A DNA stretch of 64,000 bases from Globodera rostochiensis (taxonomy: Eukaryota; Nematoda; Chromadorea; Rhabditida; Heteroderidae): the NCBI GenBank assembly GCA_018350325.1, contig JAEVLN010000030.1, positions 558,001 through 622,000 on the forward strand, written 5' to 3'. A model generated the notes under the pieces. The model made no database searches. It saw nothing but the letters and a program-made list of their open reading frames with translations, and was not told the origin of the DNA. The stretch's first letter is position 1. Every line of letters begins with the position of its first letter. Position numbers and translations under genes: made by a program. Of the stretch, positions 1 to 10,339 are shown one piece after another.

Positions 1-379
1 GCTTTTTGAATTATTTTGAGTCCTAAATTAATTTTTGGAAAAATTCGAATTTTCAAAAATTGTTCGAATTCGGGTCTGGGATTCGAAATGGGTCAAAACG
101 GAGATCAGATGAAACAAACAAAAAAATAGTTTTTCAATAAAAAGGGGGGGGGTGCAAACCGGAGTATTACCGCGAACACGAATCCGAGTCCGGATTTTGC
201 GAATGTCGAATATTTTTTCAAATTTCAAATGGAACTTTTTTTTTTTGGTTTGACTATTTTATTTTGCACATTTCTACCCCGTATTTTATTTCGTCGGGAC
301 AGTAATTCTTACTGTTCGTCGGACTCTATGAAAATTGATTGTTTTTTTTCGGGGGGGGGGTATGTCCGACGGCGCAAAC
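1..379. other. AT-rich intronic/intergenic DNA
   Basis: No coding exon is supported here. It contains one copy (about 45-110) of a dispersed repeat seen over a dozen times in the window, recognised by TTCGAATTCGGG followed by GGTCAAAA and a GATCAGA/GCTCAGA segment. Short homopolymer runs are present (G8 near 145, G10 near 350). It probably lies inside the downstream introns of the minus-strand gene starting at 931. Confidence 0.5.
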
Positions 380-931
380 CTCTCCAACTGCATGCGGAGG
401 TACGTGCTTTTGGCCTTGCTCTCCTCGTACATCTCGCGCGAGTGCTCCAACAATTCCGGCGTGTACGCCTTCGGGTTCAGCACCGAAGCGAGTGACAAAA
501 AGCGCTCCAAGCCGTCCTTCACCTTCAACTCTTTGGCCAACTCTTTCTAAAAAAAATTTTTTGAAATAAAATTTTTTTGCTGAAAAAATTTTGAATCGTT
601 CAACCATCCGATTGGCCAAGTCCAACGTCCGGAATTGGTTACAAAACATACTTTCTATTTAGAATTTACCGCTTTTGAGCAACATTTTTCTCAATAAAAT
701 GGGGCCCCAAAAGTGGCACTTTTTTTCTATCAAATTTTGTAAGATTTCTCAACAAAAAAATTTGCGCTCGACGGTTGCAAGATTAGAGGCTCAAATAAAT
801 ACACAAAAAAAAAATGTTCGCTCACATAAAATTTTCAAAAATGGACAAACCTGAAGACCCGCAAATTCGTCGTGCATTGACAGTGCCGAGTCGGCAACGG
901 ACGGCGGCATTCCGTCCTCATTTTCACCCAT
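380..931 (-). CDS. N-terminal exons of an HR1-like (PKN-type) coiled-coil protein
   Basis: Two minus-strand exons join in frame. Exon 1 (931-851) starts with ATG and gives an acidic 27-residue leader beginning MGENEDGMPPSVADSALS, ending at a GT donor. Exon 2 (546-380) follows a polypyrimidine-AG acceptor and encodes about 55 residues starting KELAKELKVKDGLERFL, ending in phase 2 at AG|GTTTGC. The amphipathic pattern ELKVKDGLERF, then a break with NPKAYTP, then a second helix ending LRMQLERF resembles an HR1 Rho-effector antiparallel coiled coil, as at the N-terminus of protein kinase N. Only one HR1-like unit is visible. Later exons, including any kinase domain, would lie left of the window. 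The coding call rests on exon phase, splice sites and helix pattern; the family name is tentative. Confidence 0.5.
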
Positions 932-1254
932 TATTATATTTATTTGCTTTTTTTGTGCCGATTGTGTAAAAAGCAGCAAAACGACGTCAATTATAAGAAG
1001 AAAAAAAAACAGTAGCAGCACCAATTTGTTTGTTGTTTTGTTTTTTTGTCACAGGCTGTGAATACACACACATAAACATGCAAAAAATGGGCGAAAGATG
1101 TGCTTACAGCGCGTGCCATATCCAAAAAATGTAAAAAAAAAAGGGACAACGCATAAACAATGGACGGCAAAAAAGTAAAAAAGGGAAATTAATTTTGAAC
1201 GAAATGTTGGTAATATAATGAATCTTTGGCGTTCTGTCATGAGTAAACAAGCTG
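932..1254. other. No gene seen
   Basis: AT-rich DNA immediately upstream of the minus-strand HR1-like gene and so the likely location of its promoter. No convincing TATA box, trans-splice acceptor or conserved element was found. Confidence 0.4.
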
Positions 1255-1500
1255 AAAATCGAGTTTTCCCCAAAACTTCTCTGAAGTACACAAACTTTTG
1301 GTTTCGAAACCCGAACCCGAATTCGAACAATTTTTTTCATTAGAAAGCATGGATTCGATCATTACTTGCCGTTTCGTTGTAATTTTGTGGATTTTTAAAT
1401 TGAGGCTAATTGATTTTTGAAAAGTTTTGATTTTTCACAAAAATTGTTCAAATTAGTGTCTTGTGTTAGGAATTGGTCGAAAATGGAGTTCATCTTCGGT
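1255..1500. repeat. Dispersed TTCGAATTCGGG-type repeat
   Basis: Shares with 4830-5165 the segment ATTACTTGCCGTTTCGTTGT (1360-1379 here) and flanking arms in which AACCCGAATTCGAACAA on one side mirrors TTGTTCAAATT on the other. This gives an imperfect foldback. Related copies lie near 8470, 13080, 16740-17000 and 57500. Confidence 0.6.
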
Positions 1501-1682
1501 TCTACGCCTTTTGTCCGGTGGACAATCCGAAAAAAAAGTTTGTTTTTATGGAAATACGCACTTGGAATTTTCTTGTGGAGCACCCAAAAATTAAACGTCC
1601 GTCCGCCCCCCCCCCTTCAGTGGCTGCAATTACAATACCACGCTACGCCCAGCATAAATAATTGTTGAAGAAAATTGGAAAG

Positions 1683-2090
1683 GTGTCCGTACGTTTTGCC
1701 TCCGATCATTTTGCCTCCGGTACGTTTTGCCTCCAGTACGTTTTGCCTCCCCAGCAAAAATGGTACGTTTTGCCCCCACAGCAACAATGGATGTTTTGCC
1801 TCCTCAGCAAAAACGTTACATTTTGCCAACTCGTCAAAAACTTAAATTTCGGTGAATTTCGAACCCCGAACACAAATTCGAAGGTTTTTCGCTTTCAAAA
1901 TTTTCCCGGAATTTTTTGGCCTCAAAAACATTCAAGCACATGCTCAAAAGCATTCAAGAAACGTAACATTGCCAAAACGTACTGGAGGCAAAACGATTGG
2001 AGGCAAAACGTACCATTTTTGCTGGGGTGGCAAAACGTACCATTTTTGCTGGGGAGGCAAAATGTACCGGAGGCAAAACGTAGTGTAACC
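1683..2090. repeat. Foldback element with TTTTGCCTCC arms
   Basis: The left arm (about 1683-1800) carries at least five copies of GTACGTTTTGCCTCC-like units and CCAGCAAAAATGG. The right arm (about 1976-2087) carries the reverse complement (GGAGGCAAAACGTAC, CCATTTTTGCTGGGG). A central spacer separates them. No transposase is present, so it is a non-autonomous inverted-repeat element. Confidence 0.8.
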
Positions 2091-2374
2091 AATTGGAAAT
2101 GTTGGCAAATCTAACCGCCACCATCGTTAAGCAACTTAAACGAAAACAGCGATTGTGAAAAAAATTGGATCTCCACAAAATGCAATCCCTAACAAATAAA
2201 AACATTTTTAACGCGAGAGGAAGTGACCACAAATGGTCCGGTAGGTTGTTTTGGTTCAAGAATTATGTGCATTCATAAATTACAAAATCATATTTATGTA
2301 TTCAGGTAATTACCTACCTATGTCAGTAAATTATTGCAAAAAACAAATTGCATGCTCCACTCCGCAACCGGCAG

Positions 2375-3180
2375 TTGGTTTTGACATTTTGTCCATCGGA
2401 CCGTTTGTCGTACCGGACATTTTGTCCAATTGGCCTAGGTTCCCGGAAACTAGTTGGCTTTTTCTTGTGTCGGGGCTGGGGGGTCTGCATTTAAATTGGA
2501 AAGAAATGCTTGGCGCTGCTGGACTATCTCGGCATGGGAGGGGGTGGGTCTCTTCCTTTAAACTTCAAAGAGCGTCCCATATATGGAGCAATAACAAATT
2601 TTGTACAGTCAACAAATTTCAATTATTTTCGACTCACATTTCGATGTACATAACGAGAGAATTTTTTTTTTTTTGCTTTCCCGCCCAAGGAATGCGTCGC
2701 GTCGTTCGTTTTGTTGTTTGGTCGGAGACGGACGGACTCTTTTAAATGAGAAAAGCTTTCCATCCTTGATAAGGGGGGACCAAATGAATGAATGGTAAAT
2801 TCCTTAAATTGTCCAAAATAATATATGTAAGTAGTGTAGGAGTGTACAAAATAAGATTTTGAAACCACAGGGTGCAAACAAATTGTCTGTCGCGTGCATT
2901 TTGTCATTAATGAAAATCGGGACAAAATGATCAAGTGACATTTGTATGACTTTCATTCAAGTAGGTGACCATTTATTTTGTCTGGGTTTCCATTAGCCAC
3001 CATTTTGTCTGGGTTTCCATTAGGTGACCATTTGGCGGGATGACATTTCGTCGACGCGACATAGTCGACGAAATGTCGTATTTGGCTTAGTCGACGAAAT
3101 GTCGGCACCCCGACCATTTTGTCCAAATACAATTAAGAAACATTTTGTCCGGGTTTCCCCATTAGGCGACATTTTGTGAT
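2375..3180. repeat. Foldback/inverted array with ATTTTGTCC motifs
   Basis: Repeated TTTTGTCC and GGACATTTTGTCC words at both ends, including two direct copies of CCATTTTGTCTGGGTTTCC near 2998-3030. A small palindromic patch of GTCGACGAAATGTCG repeats lies near 3047-3105. It has the same architecture as the 1683 and 55857 elements but unrelated arm sequence. Confidence 0.6.
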
Positions 3181-3845
3181 GCTGGAGTGCATCCCTACTG
3201 TAGTGCGCAACCCGGGGAACTGATGCTTCAATTCACCAAAAAATATGGAGGGGTTTCGAACCCTCAACCCCTTTTTGTTGACAAGCACACGGACCACTTG
3301 GACAAAATTTAAATATTTTCCGAACTAAAGCTCCAAAATTGGCCCGCTGTGTAATGCGTTTGCCCTGCTGCTAATATTTGTGTCTAACCTTTTGTATCCG
3401 TGCCCATTTAAAAATGGGAGGGTGGATTTTCTCCAAAATTGCCTTGACCTTAATCTGCAACAACTCCCCACACAAATCCCACAAAATTTACTTTTTCTCT
3501 TTTTGTTCTGTTCAAATGGACGGCCCTATTGAAGAATTGTGAAATGAATCGTAAAACTTTCGGAAAGCTGCTTTTTTTTTTTCGTTTCCACGCGTCTCCA
3601 ATTTCACTCACCAGCGCAATCAGCGGAGCGTTTAATTTGTGCAAAATTTTCATGAAATTTATGCAAATATTTAGCGCAAAATTTTGAATGCGCCAGCCAT
3701 GCCGAGCGCATCAAATGATGAATTTGCATAATGTTTTTTGCAAATACCATATGAAATCAGCAGGGTTGGGCCTGATGAGCCCCCGAATTTTGTCGCGGAA
3801 TGTCGGGCTGGGCCAGTCAGAGTGGCTACCGGTCTGAATTCCGCC
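3181..3845. other. No gene seen
   Basis: No exon, repeat or RNA gene could be supported. Confidence 0.4.
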
Positions 3846-3995
3846 CACGATGGCAGGCCTAAGCCTAAGCTAGCCCAAGCTTAAGCTTAGCGTAGACTAA
3901 GCTTAGGCTTAGCCTAAGTTCGGGACAGTTATGGGGGGGGGGGGGGATTCGGTCGGGGAGGGGGGGGGGGATTCAGGCAGGAAGCGGTCAGAGTC
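3846..3995. repeat. Telomere-like TAAGCC words and G-runs
   Basis: GGCCTAAGCCTAAGC near 3857 contains two units of GCCTAA, the nematode telomere hexamer complement. It is followed by degenerate AAGCTTAGGCTTAGCC palindromic words, then long G-runs at 3932-3945 and 3960-3970. Only two perfect hexamers are present, so this is at most a relic. Confidence 0.4.
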
Positions 3996-4829
3996 AGTCA
4001 CTCACTATCCCGGCACGGTGATCGATCGCAGACGAAATGCCCCCTGCTGGACAAACGGTCTAATTAATGCAAAAATCAGACAAAAGGCCCCCTGCCTGAA
4101 GGCAGGGAGGCGCCACACTCCCCAGCATGGTGTGGTTACTGTACCGCCGGTCAAATGGGGGGTCCCTTAATGAAAAATAAGTCAAAAGGTCCCCGAGGCC
4201 ACGCCCTCGGCAGGGTGACAAAATTTATACAAAAGTTCCCCGGACAAATGGCCCCCCCCAAACTAGAAAGCCAATAAACGTCTCAAATGTAACGTTTCTC
4301 GTGCCCACAGATTTAAGAAAAACTTATAAAATAAAAAAAAATTACTAAATATAAAAAAATCCCGCCCGAAATGGTCAGGCGGGGAGCAAGCCAAAATTCT
4401 TTATTTTCAAACAAAAAATATAAATATATGAAACAAAATTCGGCGCTCATATTATTTACAAATGTATTTATTTGTAAGTGGGTAGAAGAACCCAAAAATT
4501 AAAGAGCAAAAAATAGTTTTTTTTTCAATTTTTGTGCATCGGACGGATGGAGGAAAAATATTTAAACAAAAACTAAAGAGAGAGAAAGAGAGCAGCAGCA
4601 GCAGCAGCAGCAATAAATCAACAAATTCATTTCATTTATTGCGTAAGGTCCCCCCGGGCGAAAATCAAATAAAAAATCCTTTTATGACGCCATAAAAAGG
4701 CATATTTAGTAAAAAAAATTTGTTGCAGAAAAGTCTCAACTTTTGTTGTTTTTTTAACCATTTTGGAAATGTAATTTTTTGTTTTTTAATTGAAAAGTTT
4801 TTGCACGCAAAATGCCTAATTTTGAAGGC
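3996..4829. other. No gene seen; (CAG)n microsatellite
   Basis: Contains a (CAG)6-type run at about 4593-4611 preceded by a GAGA tract, and short direct repeats of GGCCCCCTGC-like words near 4040-4090. No exon is supported. Confidence 0.5.
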
Positions 4830-5165
4830 TACAGAGGTCTTTTCAACACTGGAGGTTTTGGCTTCGAGTTTTAAAAGGTTTTGGAATCCGAACCTGACCT
4901 CAGTATCAGCTAATTCCGAATCCCGGACCAGAATTCGAACATGGTCGAAAATTCTAAATTTTTCCAATAAAAAATTTGGCCTCAAGATTTCAAAAAGCAT
5001 GATTTCGGTCATTACTTGCCGTTTCGTTGTGATTTTGTGCCTTTCGAATGAATGAAGAATTTTCGAAAAAAAGTTCGAATTCGAGTCAGGGGTTCGAAAT
5101 CGGTCAAAATTGAGGTCTGATTCGGATTCTACGGCCCAGAAAACTCTATAAAGGACCCTTTTGGC
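4830..5165. repeat. Dispersed TTCGAATTCGGG-type repeat, foldback copy
   Basis: The left arm reads out as TCCGAACCTGACCTC and CCAGAATTCGAACATGGTCG. The right arm returns as GTTCGAATTCGAGTC and GGTCTGATTCGGATTC. The centre holds the ATTACTTGCCGTTTCGTTGT word shared with 1360-1379. The end, CTCTATAAAGGACCCTTTTGG, matches the arms of the 16620-17125 element. Confidence 0.65.
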
Positions 5166-5395
5166 AACTTTTGAATGTATTCAAAAAAACAATTTTATTT
5201 ATTTTGCTCAAAAGGACCGACCGATTTATTTTTTGAAGTGAAAAGAAGGGGAGGATGGATCAGCAGCGACGCGCACCTTTTTTTGTGGGGTTTGATCGAT
5301 TAGGGTTTGGATTTTTTTATTGTTTGATTGCGGGCAGCCGACCACAAATGTTCCCACTCAAAAAACTCTAAAACTGTTGCACATAAAAGGATGCG

Positions 5396-5478
5396 CGCGG
5401 CCCGGTGGGAGTCGAACCCACGCGACCTTTCGGAGAGGCATCTTTCAAAAGTGTTCGGGCACAATAGCCCGTAACCAC
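5396..5478 (-). tRNA. tRNA-Ser(UGA)-like pseudogene
   Basis: On the minus strand the T arm is perfect (stem GTGGG/CCCAC around TTCGACT, 5405-5421) and forms a good B box. Upstream are a class-II long variable arm (CCT-CTCCGA-AAGG), an anticodon-like loop TTTGAAA and a D-arm hairpin GGGC/GCCC (5457-5470). The 5' acceptor strand does not pair with the 3' CGGGCCG and the anticodon stem has mismatches, so this is a degenerate tRNA or tRNA-derived SINE head, not a working gene. Confidence 0.45.
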
Positions 5479-5499
5479 AAAAATGGTTTTGTCGGGCTT

Positions 5500-7200
5500 C
5501 CGGTAGCTCCCGATTTTTGTTGTTGTTTTATTTTTTTCTAGAAAAAAAAAAACTATTTTTGTTTGTTCCAATATTTGACACCAATTGAAATGGCAGAGAG
5601 AGGAATGAGTAATTTCCACACCGGTTGGACGTGGACGGGGTTAAAACGCCTCGGGCGCGGGGCACAAAATCTCTCCCCCATACCTATCCGGGGTGCCCCC
5701 ATTTTTTTTGTTTGTTTGTTTTTTTTGTTCCAATTTTGGCCAATGTAATAACAAGCAGAGAGCATGCTTCAACTCTGTGTGGTGGTGTTTGTGTACATTT
5801 TGAGTGCACACGGAAAGGGAAGGGGGGGGGGGGAGGGGGAATTGAGTGAAGGGGAGGGGGGCGGCGAAAATTTGATGCATTTAATTGTGTGTGTTTGGTT
5901 GGTGGTGGTCAAAAGCCATTGTGCAGCCAGCCCCGGCGGCGGCGGCAGCAGCAGTCATTGAAGAGTATATATTGGGGGTGTGTGGGTGGGTGGGTGAAAT
6001 GAGTGTTTCCTGTGCCCCCCTCCCCCGCCGCCCCCCCGCCAACAACTCCAATCCCCCCAAAACTTCAGTCAGCAGACAGACAGACAGCGGTGACGGCGAC
6101 GGCGGCGGTCGCACCCTCCGGCGCTGTTGGCGGACGCGGATGGGCTGACGGACGGACAACCAATGCCGGGACAGTTCAGTGCCGCAGTCCCGCCTGCCGC
6201 CGCTGCTGCTGCTGCTGGGGAGGACAATAATTTTACCACCAACTTTGTTTAAAAACATATTTCTATTCGTTTTCAAATTCTGTATGTGCAGAAAGCGCGT
6301 GGACAAAAATGAGACAAAAACAAAAGTTTACCGGACTGGGTCCTTGGATTTTTCAAATTCGAGTTGGGTTCGACCACAAACAGTGTTATAAAATTGCCAA
6401 TATCCGATCAGAGCATTTTGCATTTAAATACCCGATTTTTAAACACTCGAAAGAACTTTTGATTTGTTGCGCCGAGTTTTAATTCCAAAGGACAAAGCTC
6501 TTCAATGCTTCTTAAAAATTAAAAAAAAATGCCCGGGCATTTCCAATGTTTTTTTCAGTGCACAATTGTCCAATCGTTATTGCAAATACTTTTGCTCCTT
6601 CAAAACTTGCAGAAATCGGTCGTGTACATTTGCTGAACGCCCTGAACCCGATGAGCTGAACGCCAGAGAGAGAGAGACGAAAAGCAGCCCTTTTCTGACC
6701 CCCGAGACCGGACTTGATCACCCGACCCGACTTCAAATTTTTTGTCTGATCGGTCCCGTCCCGAGTATTGGTTGAACCCAATTTTCAGCGTCAAACTTGT
6801 GGCGGGCGGCTGGCACTGAATCGGCTGGCGCCACACCGCTGCAGCCGCCGCCGGCGGCGCTGTCAGTACTTGAAAAATGGGAAGCGACGTCGGGGCGGGA
6901 ATTGGAAACAAAAATATATTCGATTTTTCCAACCCAACCCACCCACCCCCAAAGACAGCCACTTCTGACACTAATATTCATGAGCTGAGAAGATGAAAAA
7001 AAAAATGGCGGCAGCGCCGGCGGCGTCAAAGCGATGAGGGGGGGGGGAAGGGCAAAAAGATTGGAGCATATATTCCATTCAATTCATTGGAGTACCCCGG
7101 AGTGTGTGTAAACACACGAATAGAGACGGGATGGGGGGTGGGGGGGGGGTAAATAAATATTTACCTAACCCCGCGTCCCCTCCAGGGGCTGGCCCGTAGT
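5500..7200. other. GC-richer low-complexity DNA, no gene supported
   Basis: Contains polypurine G-runs (5821-5865, 7037-7048, 7130-7149), GGC/GCA triplet runs (5935-5955), CTG runs near 6198-6215 and Pro/Ala-coding low complexity on both strands. Apparent ORFs here have no splice structure or domain and arise from GC-rich simple sequence. A copy of a dispersed repeat lies at 6620-6780. Confidence 0.5.
6620..6780. repeat. Dispersed repeat (copy 1)
   Basis: Shares CTGAACGCCCTGAACCCGAT and TTCTGACCCCCGAGACCGG with 11815-11940, ending in a TAATCGGTCC/TGATCGGTCC word. A more diverged relative with CCCGAGACCCGATCC lies at 10985-11100. Confidence 0.75.
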
Positions 7201-7489
7201 AAAAGCAACTGCAGGTGGTTTTGGGTTAAAGACTATTAACCACAAAAAAAACGGTGGGCAACCGGTGGGGTTTTGGGTTTTAAAAAAAAAAATATCAAAT
7301 TTTGCACTTTTTTAGTTGTCCACCGACCTAATTGGAATTTAATTTTTTTGTTGTGTTAAATTTTTGTTTGAAATTTTAACAAAAAGTGGAGACCGACAAA
7401 TTTGAAAACAAAGAATTGTTGTATAACTGTCAAAATTTATCGACTGTATTCTTCAACAGAACATTTATTTACTGTCCGGTTACTTCCTC

Positions 7490-8010
7490 CTCATCAGTAG
7501 GGATAGGATTTATATGTGCTAAAAACCCCAAAATATGTATGTTAAAAAATGCCAAAATATGTGCTAAAAATCCCAAAAAATGCCAAAATATGTGCTAAAA
7601 TATGTGCTAAAAATGGCCAAAATCTAGTCAGTTTATGCATAAACCCCTTCAAAATTCATCTATCTTTATTAATTTTGCTCCTACAATTGTAAATATAATA
7701 TTTTTCACATGTTTTGGAAAATTTTATAAAAAATATCAAAAGTAAAAAATTTTAGGGAAAATGTCGATCTTTGTGGATGGATTTTTGGTCCAAGAAAAAG
7801 TCATTTTTTAGGGGTGCATTTTTGAAAATTTTTTAAAAAGACGATCCTTAGGGGTGTATTTTTCGTTTTTATTGCATTTTTCTTAAGGAATTTTTTGAAA
7901 AATGGCGAAATATGTGCTAAAACTTTGAAAAAGCTTAAAATATGTCAGTAAATATGTGCTAAAAACTCCCCCAAAATATGTTTTAATAGGTGCTAAAAAG
8001 TCGCCCTAAT
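7490..8010. repeat. AATATGTGCTAAAAA interspersed array
   Basis: The words TATGTGCTAAAAA and CCAAAATATG recur about ten times with irregular spacing. The ends read TAGGGATAGG on the left and GTCGCCCTA on the right, which resembles the TAGGG...CCCTA ends of the hAT-type MITEs at 42.4 and 48.4 kb. I could not find a matching 8 bp target duplication. Confidence 0.5.
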
Positions 8011-8860
8011 TCAAAAATTTTTCAAAACAAATTCTATTTTTGGGCTTCTCTCATGGTAATGAATCCACGAAAAAAATATTGTCGCCAGGACCTAATGGTG
8101 AATGGCACCCAGCAAATTCGGCGGCAAAAGAAACAAATAAATTGGCAGTGTCTGCAAAAAACAAAAAATATAGTTAAGCAAAAAACAATTAACAAATATT
8201 TCGTAAAAATTCAAATTTATTCTTTTTCTGTCTCACTCAATCAAACGCTGTCCATTTTTTGTGTAAATGATTTGGCGAGACGCCAAATTTCAATGGCATT
8301 AGTAGTCCAATGAGAATAAAGCTATTTAAAGGAAAATGCTTCTAAAGCATTTAGAAGGTCGAAAATTTGGTTCTTGTGGGTTATGTGTCAATAAAAAAAA
8401 AACAAAAATTTTTTTTCAAAGTTAATAAAAGGTGTTTCTAGGGGGTTTCGGGGTCGTAGTGTCTGAATCTGGCTTTCATTTTGAACGCCGAACCCGAACT
8501 CGAACAATTTTTCAAAAAGAATTTTTTCAAATTTTTCATTAAATTTTATTTCTGATTTTCATTGTGCAGACTAAACAATACGAGTTTGGTGGAATGAATT
8601 CAACAATATTTTGCAAAATTTCATCGAATTCACCGAAATTTCGACGATTTAATGGCAAAATTCTTTTCAGGAAATTGTTCGAATTGGGAGTTTTAGTCCC
8701 TATTATATGCCCCTATTTCAGTTTTTTAGTCCCTAAAAATCCGGGCTCGACTTGTAACCGTTGGCACATGTTTGCACATTGATTTTTGGGATTAATAACT
8801 ATGTTTCTTCAACTTAATATCAAATTTTTTGTTTCACATTAAATTATAATGTTTATTTAA
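8011..8860. other. No gene seen
   Basis: AT-rich, with one dispersed-repeat fragment near 8470-8520 (GAACCCGAACTCGAACAA). No exon is supported. Confidence 0.4.
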
Positions 8861-9064
8861 ATGGGAATGGAGTGTAACAATATATTTTGTGGCACAGATT
8901 TTGACCAACCCAGCCAACCGTCGCAGGCGGAAACAATTGGTGCTGCATCATCACTGCTATCAGACGCTGCAACAAAGACGACGACGACAAGTTCAAGCAG
9001 TACAACAACAATTACAGCGGCCCTGGCAAGGAATTTTAATAAATGTTGTGTTTCTTGTATCTAA
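8861..9064 (+). CDS. Short Ser/Thr-rich ORF, possible first exon of the Fic gene
   Basis: A 67-codon ORF starting MGMECNNIFCGTDFDQPSQP and becoming low-complexity Ser/Thr/Ala. The segment from about 8929 to 9027 reappears almost verbatim at 9312-9399 behind a GTAG acceptor-like site, so the exon is duplicated in tandem. An internal CAG at the end of GTGGCACAG could serve as an acceptor. It lies 550 bp upstream of the Fic exons on the same strand and could supply their N-terminus, but no splice path was proven. Function is unknown. Confidence 0.3.
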   Translation: MGMECNNIFCGTDFDQPSQPSQAETIGAASSLLSDAATKTTTTSSSSTTTITAALARNFNKCCVSCI

Positions 9065-9311
9065 ATAGAATTTTTAGATTCCAGAAAACCCGAATATCAA
9101 AAATATTTTTAGTGGTTTCATTTTTTTGTAAAGAAATAATCAATGTTTTAAATTTTTATGAATTATTGCATTCGCTTTACAAATTAGGTCCAAAATAATC
9201 AAACTTATGACAATTTTTGAAGTTATTTTCGAAGTTCACGCATTTTTTGTCCTATATTTCTTGGATAAATTTTTTGGATTAATTAAGCGTAAGGCACATT
9301 TTTTTCGTTCG

Positions 9312-9405
9312 TAGGAACAATTGGTGCTGCATCATCACTGCTATCAGACGCTGCAACGACGACAAGTTCAAGCAGTACAAAAACAATTACAGCGGCCACG
9401 GACAA
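9312..9405 (+). repeat. Second copy of the Ser/Thr-rich exon
   Basis: Matches 8935-9027 with a 9 bp deletion in the ACGACG run and a few substitutions. It encodes the same IGAASSLLSDAA core. The 380 bp spacing and high identity indicate recent local duplication. Confidence 0.8.
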
Positions 9406-9618
9406 TGCTCGTCATTGCTAATAGGCGCGACAGGCAAATTTTTTTTTTGCGATTTAACGATATTTAATAAAATTTTGGTCATTATCTTGTTTATAATAAT
9501 AATCTCTACAACCTCTAAATTGAAGTCTTTCTGGTTGAATTCCTTTTCGGTGAGGACCAAAAAGAATTGGCTGTCATCAGAAAATTTAGCTGAGGACATG
9601 CAATGCGTGCTGAACGAC

Positions 9619-10241
9619 ACGAATCCGGAGGAGCATTGGCGAAATGCGCGTGGGAAGCGAGCCGGTGATGAAGGCAGCGTATGTGCCCACTGCCATAATT
9701 GTTTTTTTGGCTCATTGCCACAAACAAAAGTTGCGACGACATTGCAGCGTTTGCTGCTGAGGCGCACTTTAAAATAGTGCGAACATAAATAATTACAATA
9801 AATTTTAGTCCAAAACAAGTAAAACAAATCTTGCAAAGCAGAAAAAATGAGTCAAAATTCTGATCTTTTAGCAAAAAAGTTAAATCATCATATAGTCCAA
9901 ATAAAAAAACAAATCTTGCAAGGAAAAAATGAATCAATAAATCTGTTTCATAAAAATAATTATTTTTAAATTTAATTTTACCGATTCGCATCAAAAAAAG
10001 AGTTTCAAATTTTAATTAGGTATTTATCCACCTCTTCGGGGATGGAAACGGGCGCTTCGCAAGGCTCGTCATGAATTGGATCTTGGTGCGCCATGGGTTA
10101 AAGGCGATCGAACTCCCCGAGGCCTTCCGCACAGAATACTACCAGTGCATGAGGACTGGCATGTTGGATATATTATTTTGTGGACGTCATATACGAATTC
10201 CACGCATTATTTTTGTTATAAATTTTTTTTTGTATCGATAA
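9619..10241 (+). CDS. Fic-domain protein (AMPylase family), partial three-exon model
   Basis: Three exons join in one frame. Exon a ends at 9678 (GC|GTATGT donor) and encodes GEMRVGSEPVMKA. Exon b is 9731-9776 (CDDIAAFAAEAHFKI). Exon c runs from 10020 to a stop at 10241 and begins VFIHLFGDGNGRFARLVMNW. Introns are 52 and 243 bp. Fic proteins transfer AMP or another nucleotide to target hydroxyls; the loop HxFx(D/E)GNGR carries the catalytic His and phosphate-binding residues. Here it is HLFGDGNGRFAR, with His, Asp, Asn and Arg present and Leu replacing the usual Pro. The preceding AAEAHFK helix and following LVMNWILVRHGLKAIELP match the fold. No (S/T)xxxE(G/N) inhibitory motif was identified. 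The N-terminus is unresolved: an in-frame stop lies just before 9619, so a further exon or decay is required. The donor of exon b (ATA|GTGCGA) is weak. Confidence 0.7.
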
Positions 10242-10339
10242 AATGTAATGCCCATTTTTTCGTTCGATGATTTAGTTTTAAAATTTTTGAAATAAAGAAA
10301 TAACAACAAAAAACAAGGGAAACTGCAAATTGTGTAACT

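Noticed and set aside
5881..6306. 141-codon minus-strand ORF
   Set aside because: Low-complexity Ala/Gly/Pro encoded by GGC and GCA triplet runs; frames on the other strand are equally open.
9387..9994. 149-159 codon minus-strand ORFs opposite the Fic exons
   Set aside because: They are shadows; the plus strand gives a spliced Fic core with the catalytic motif in phase.
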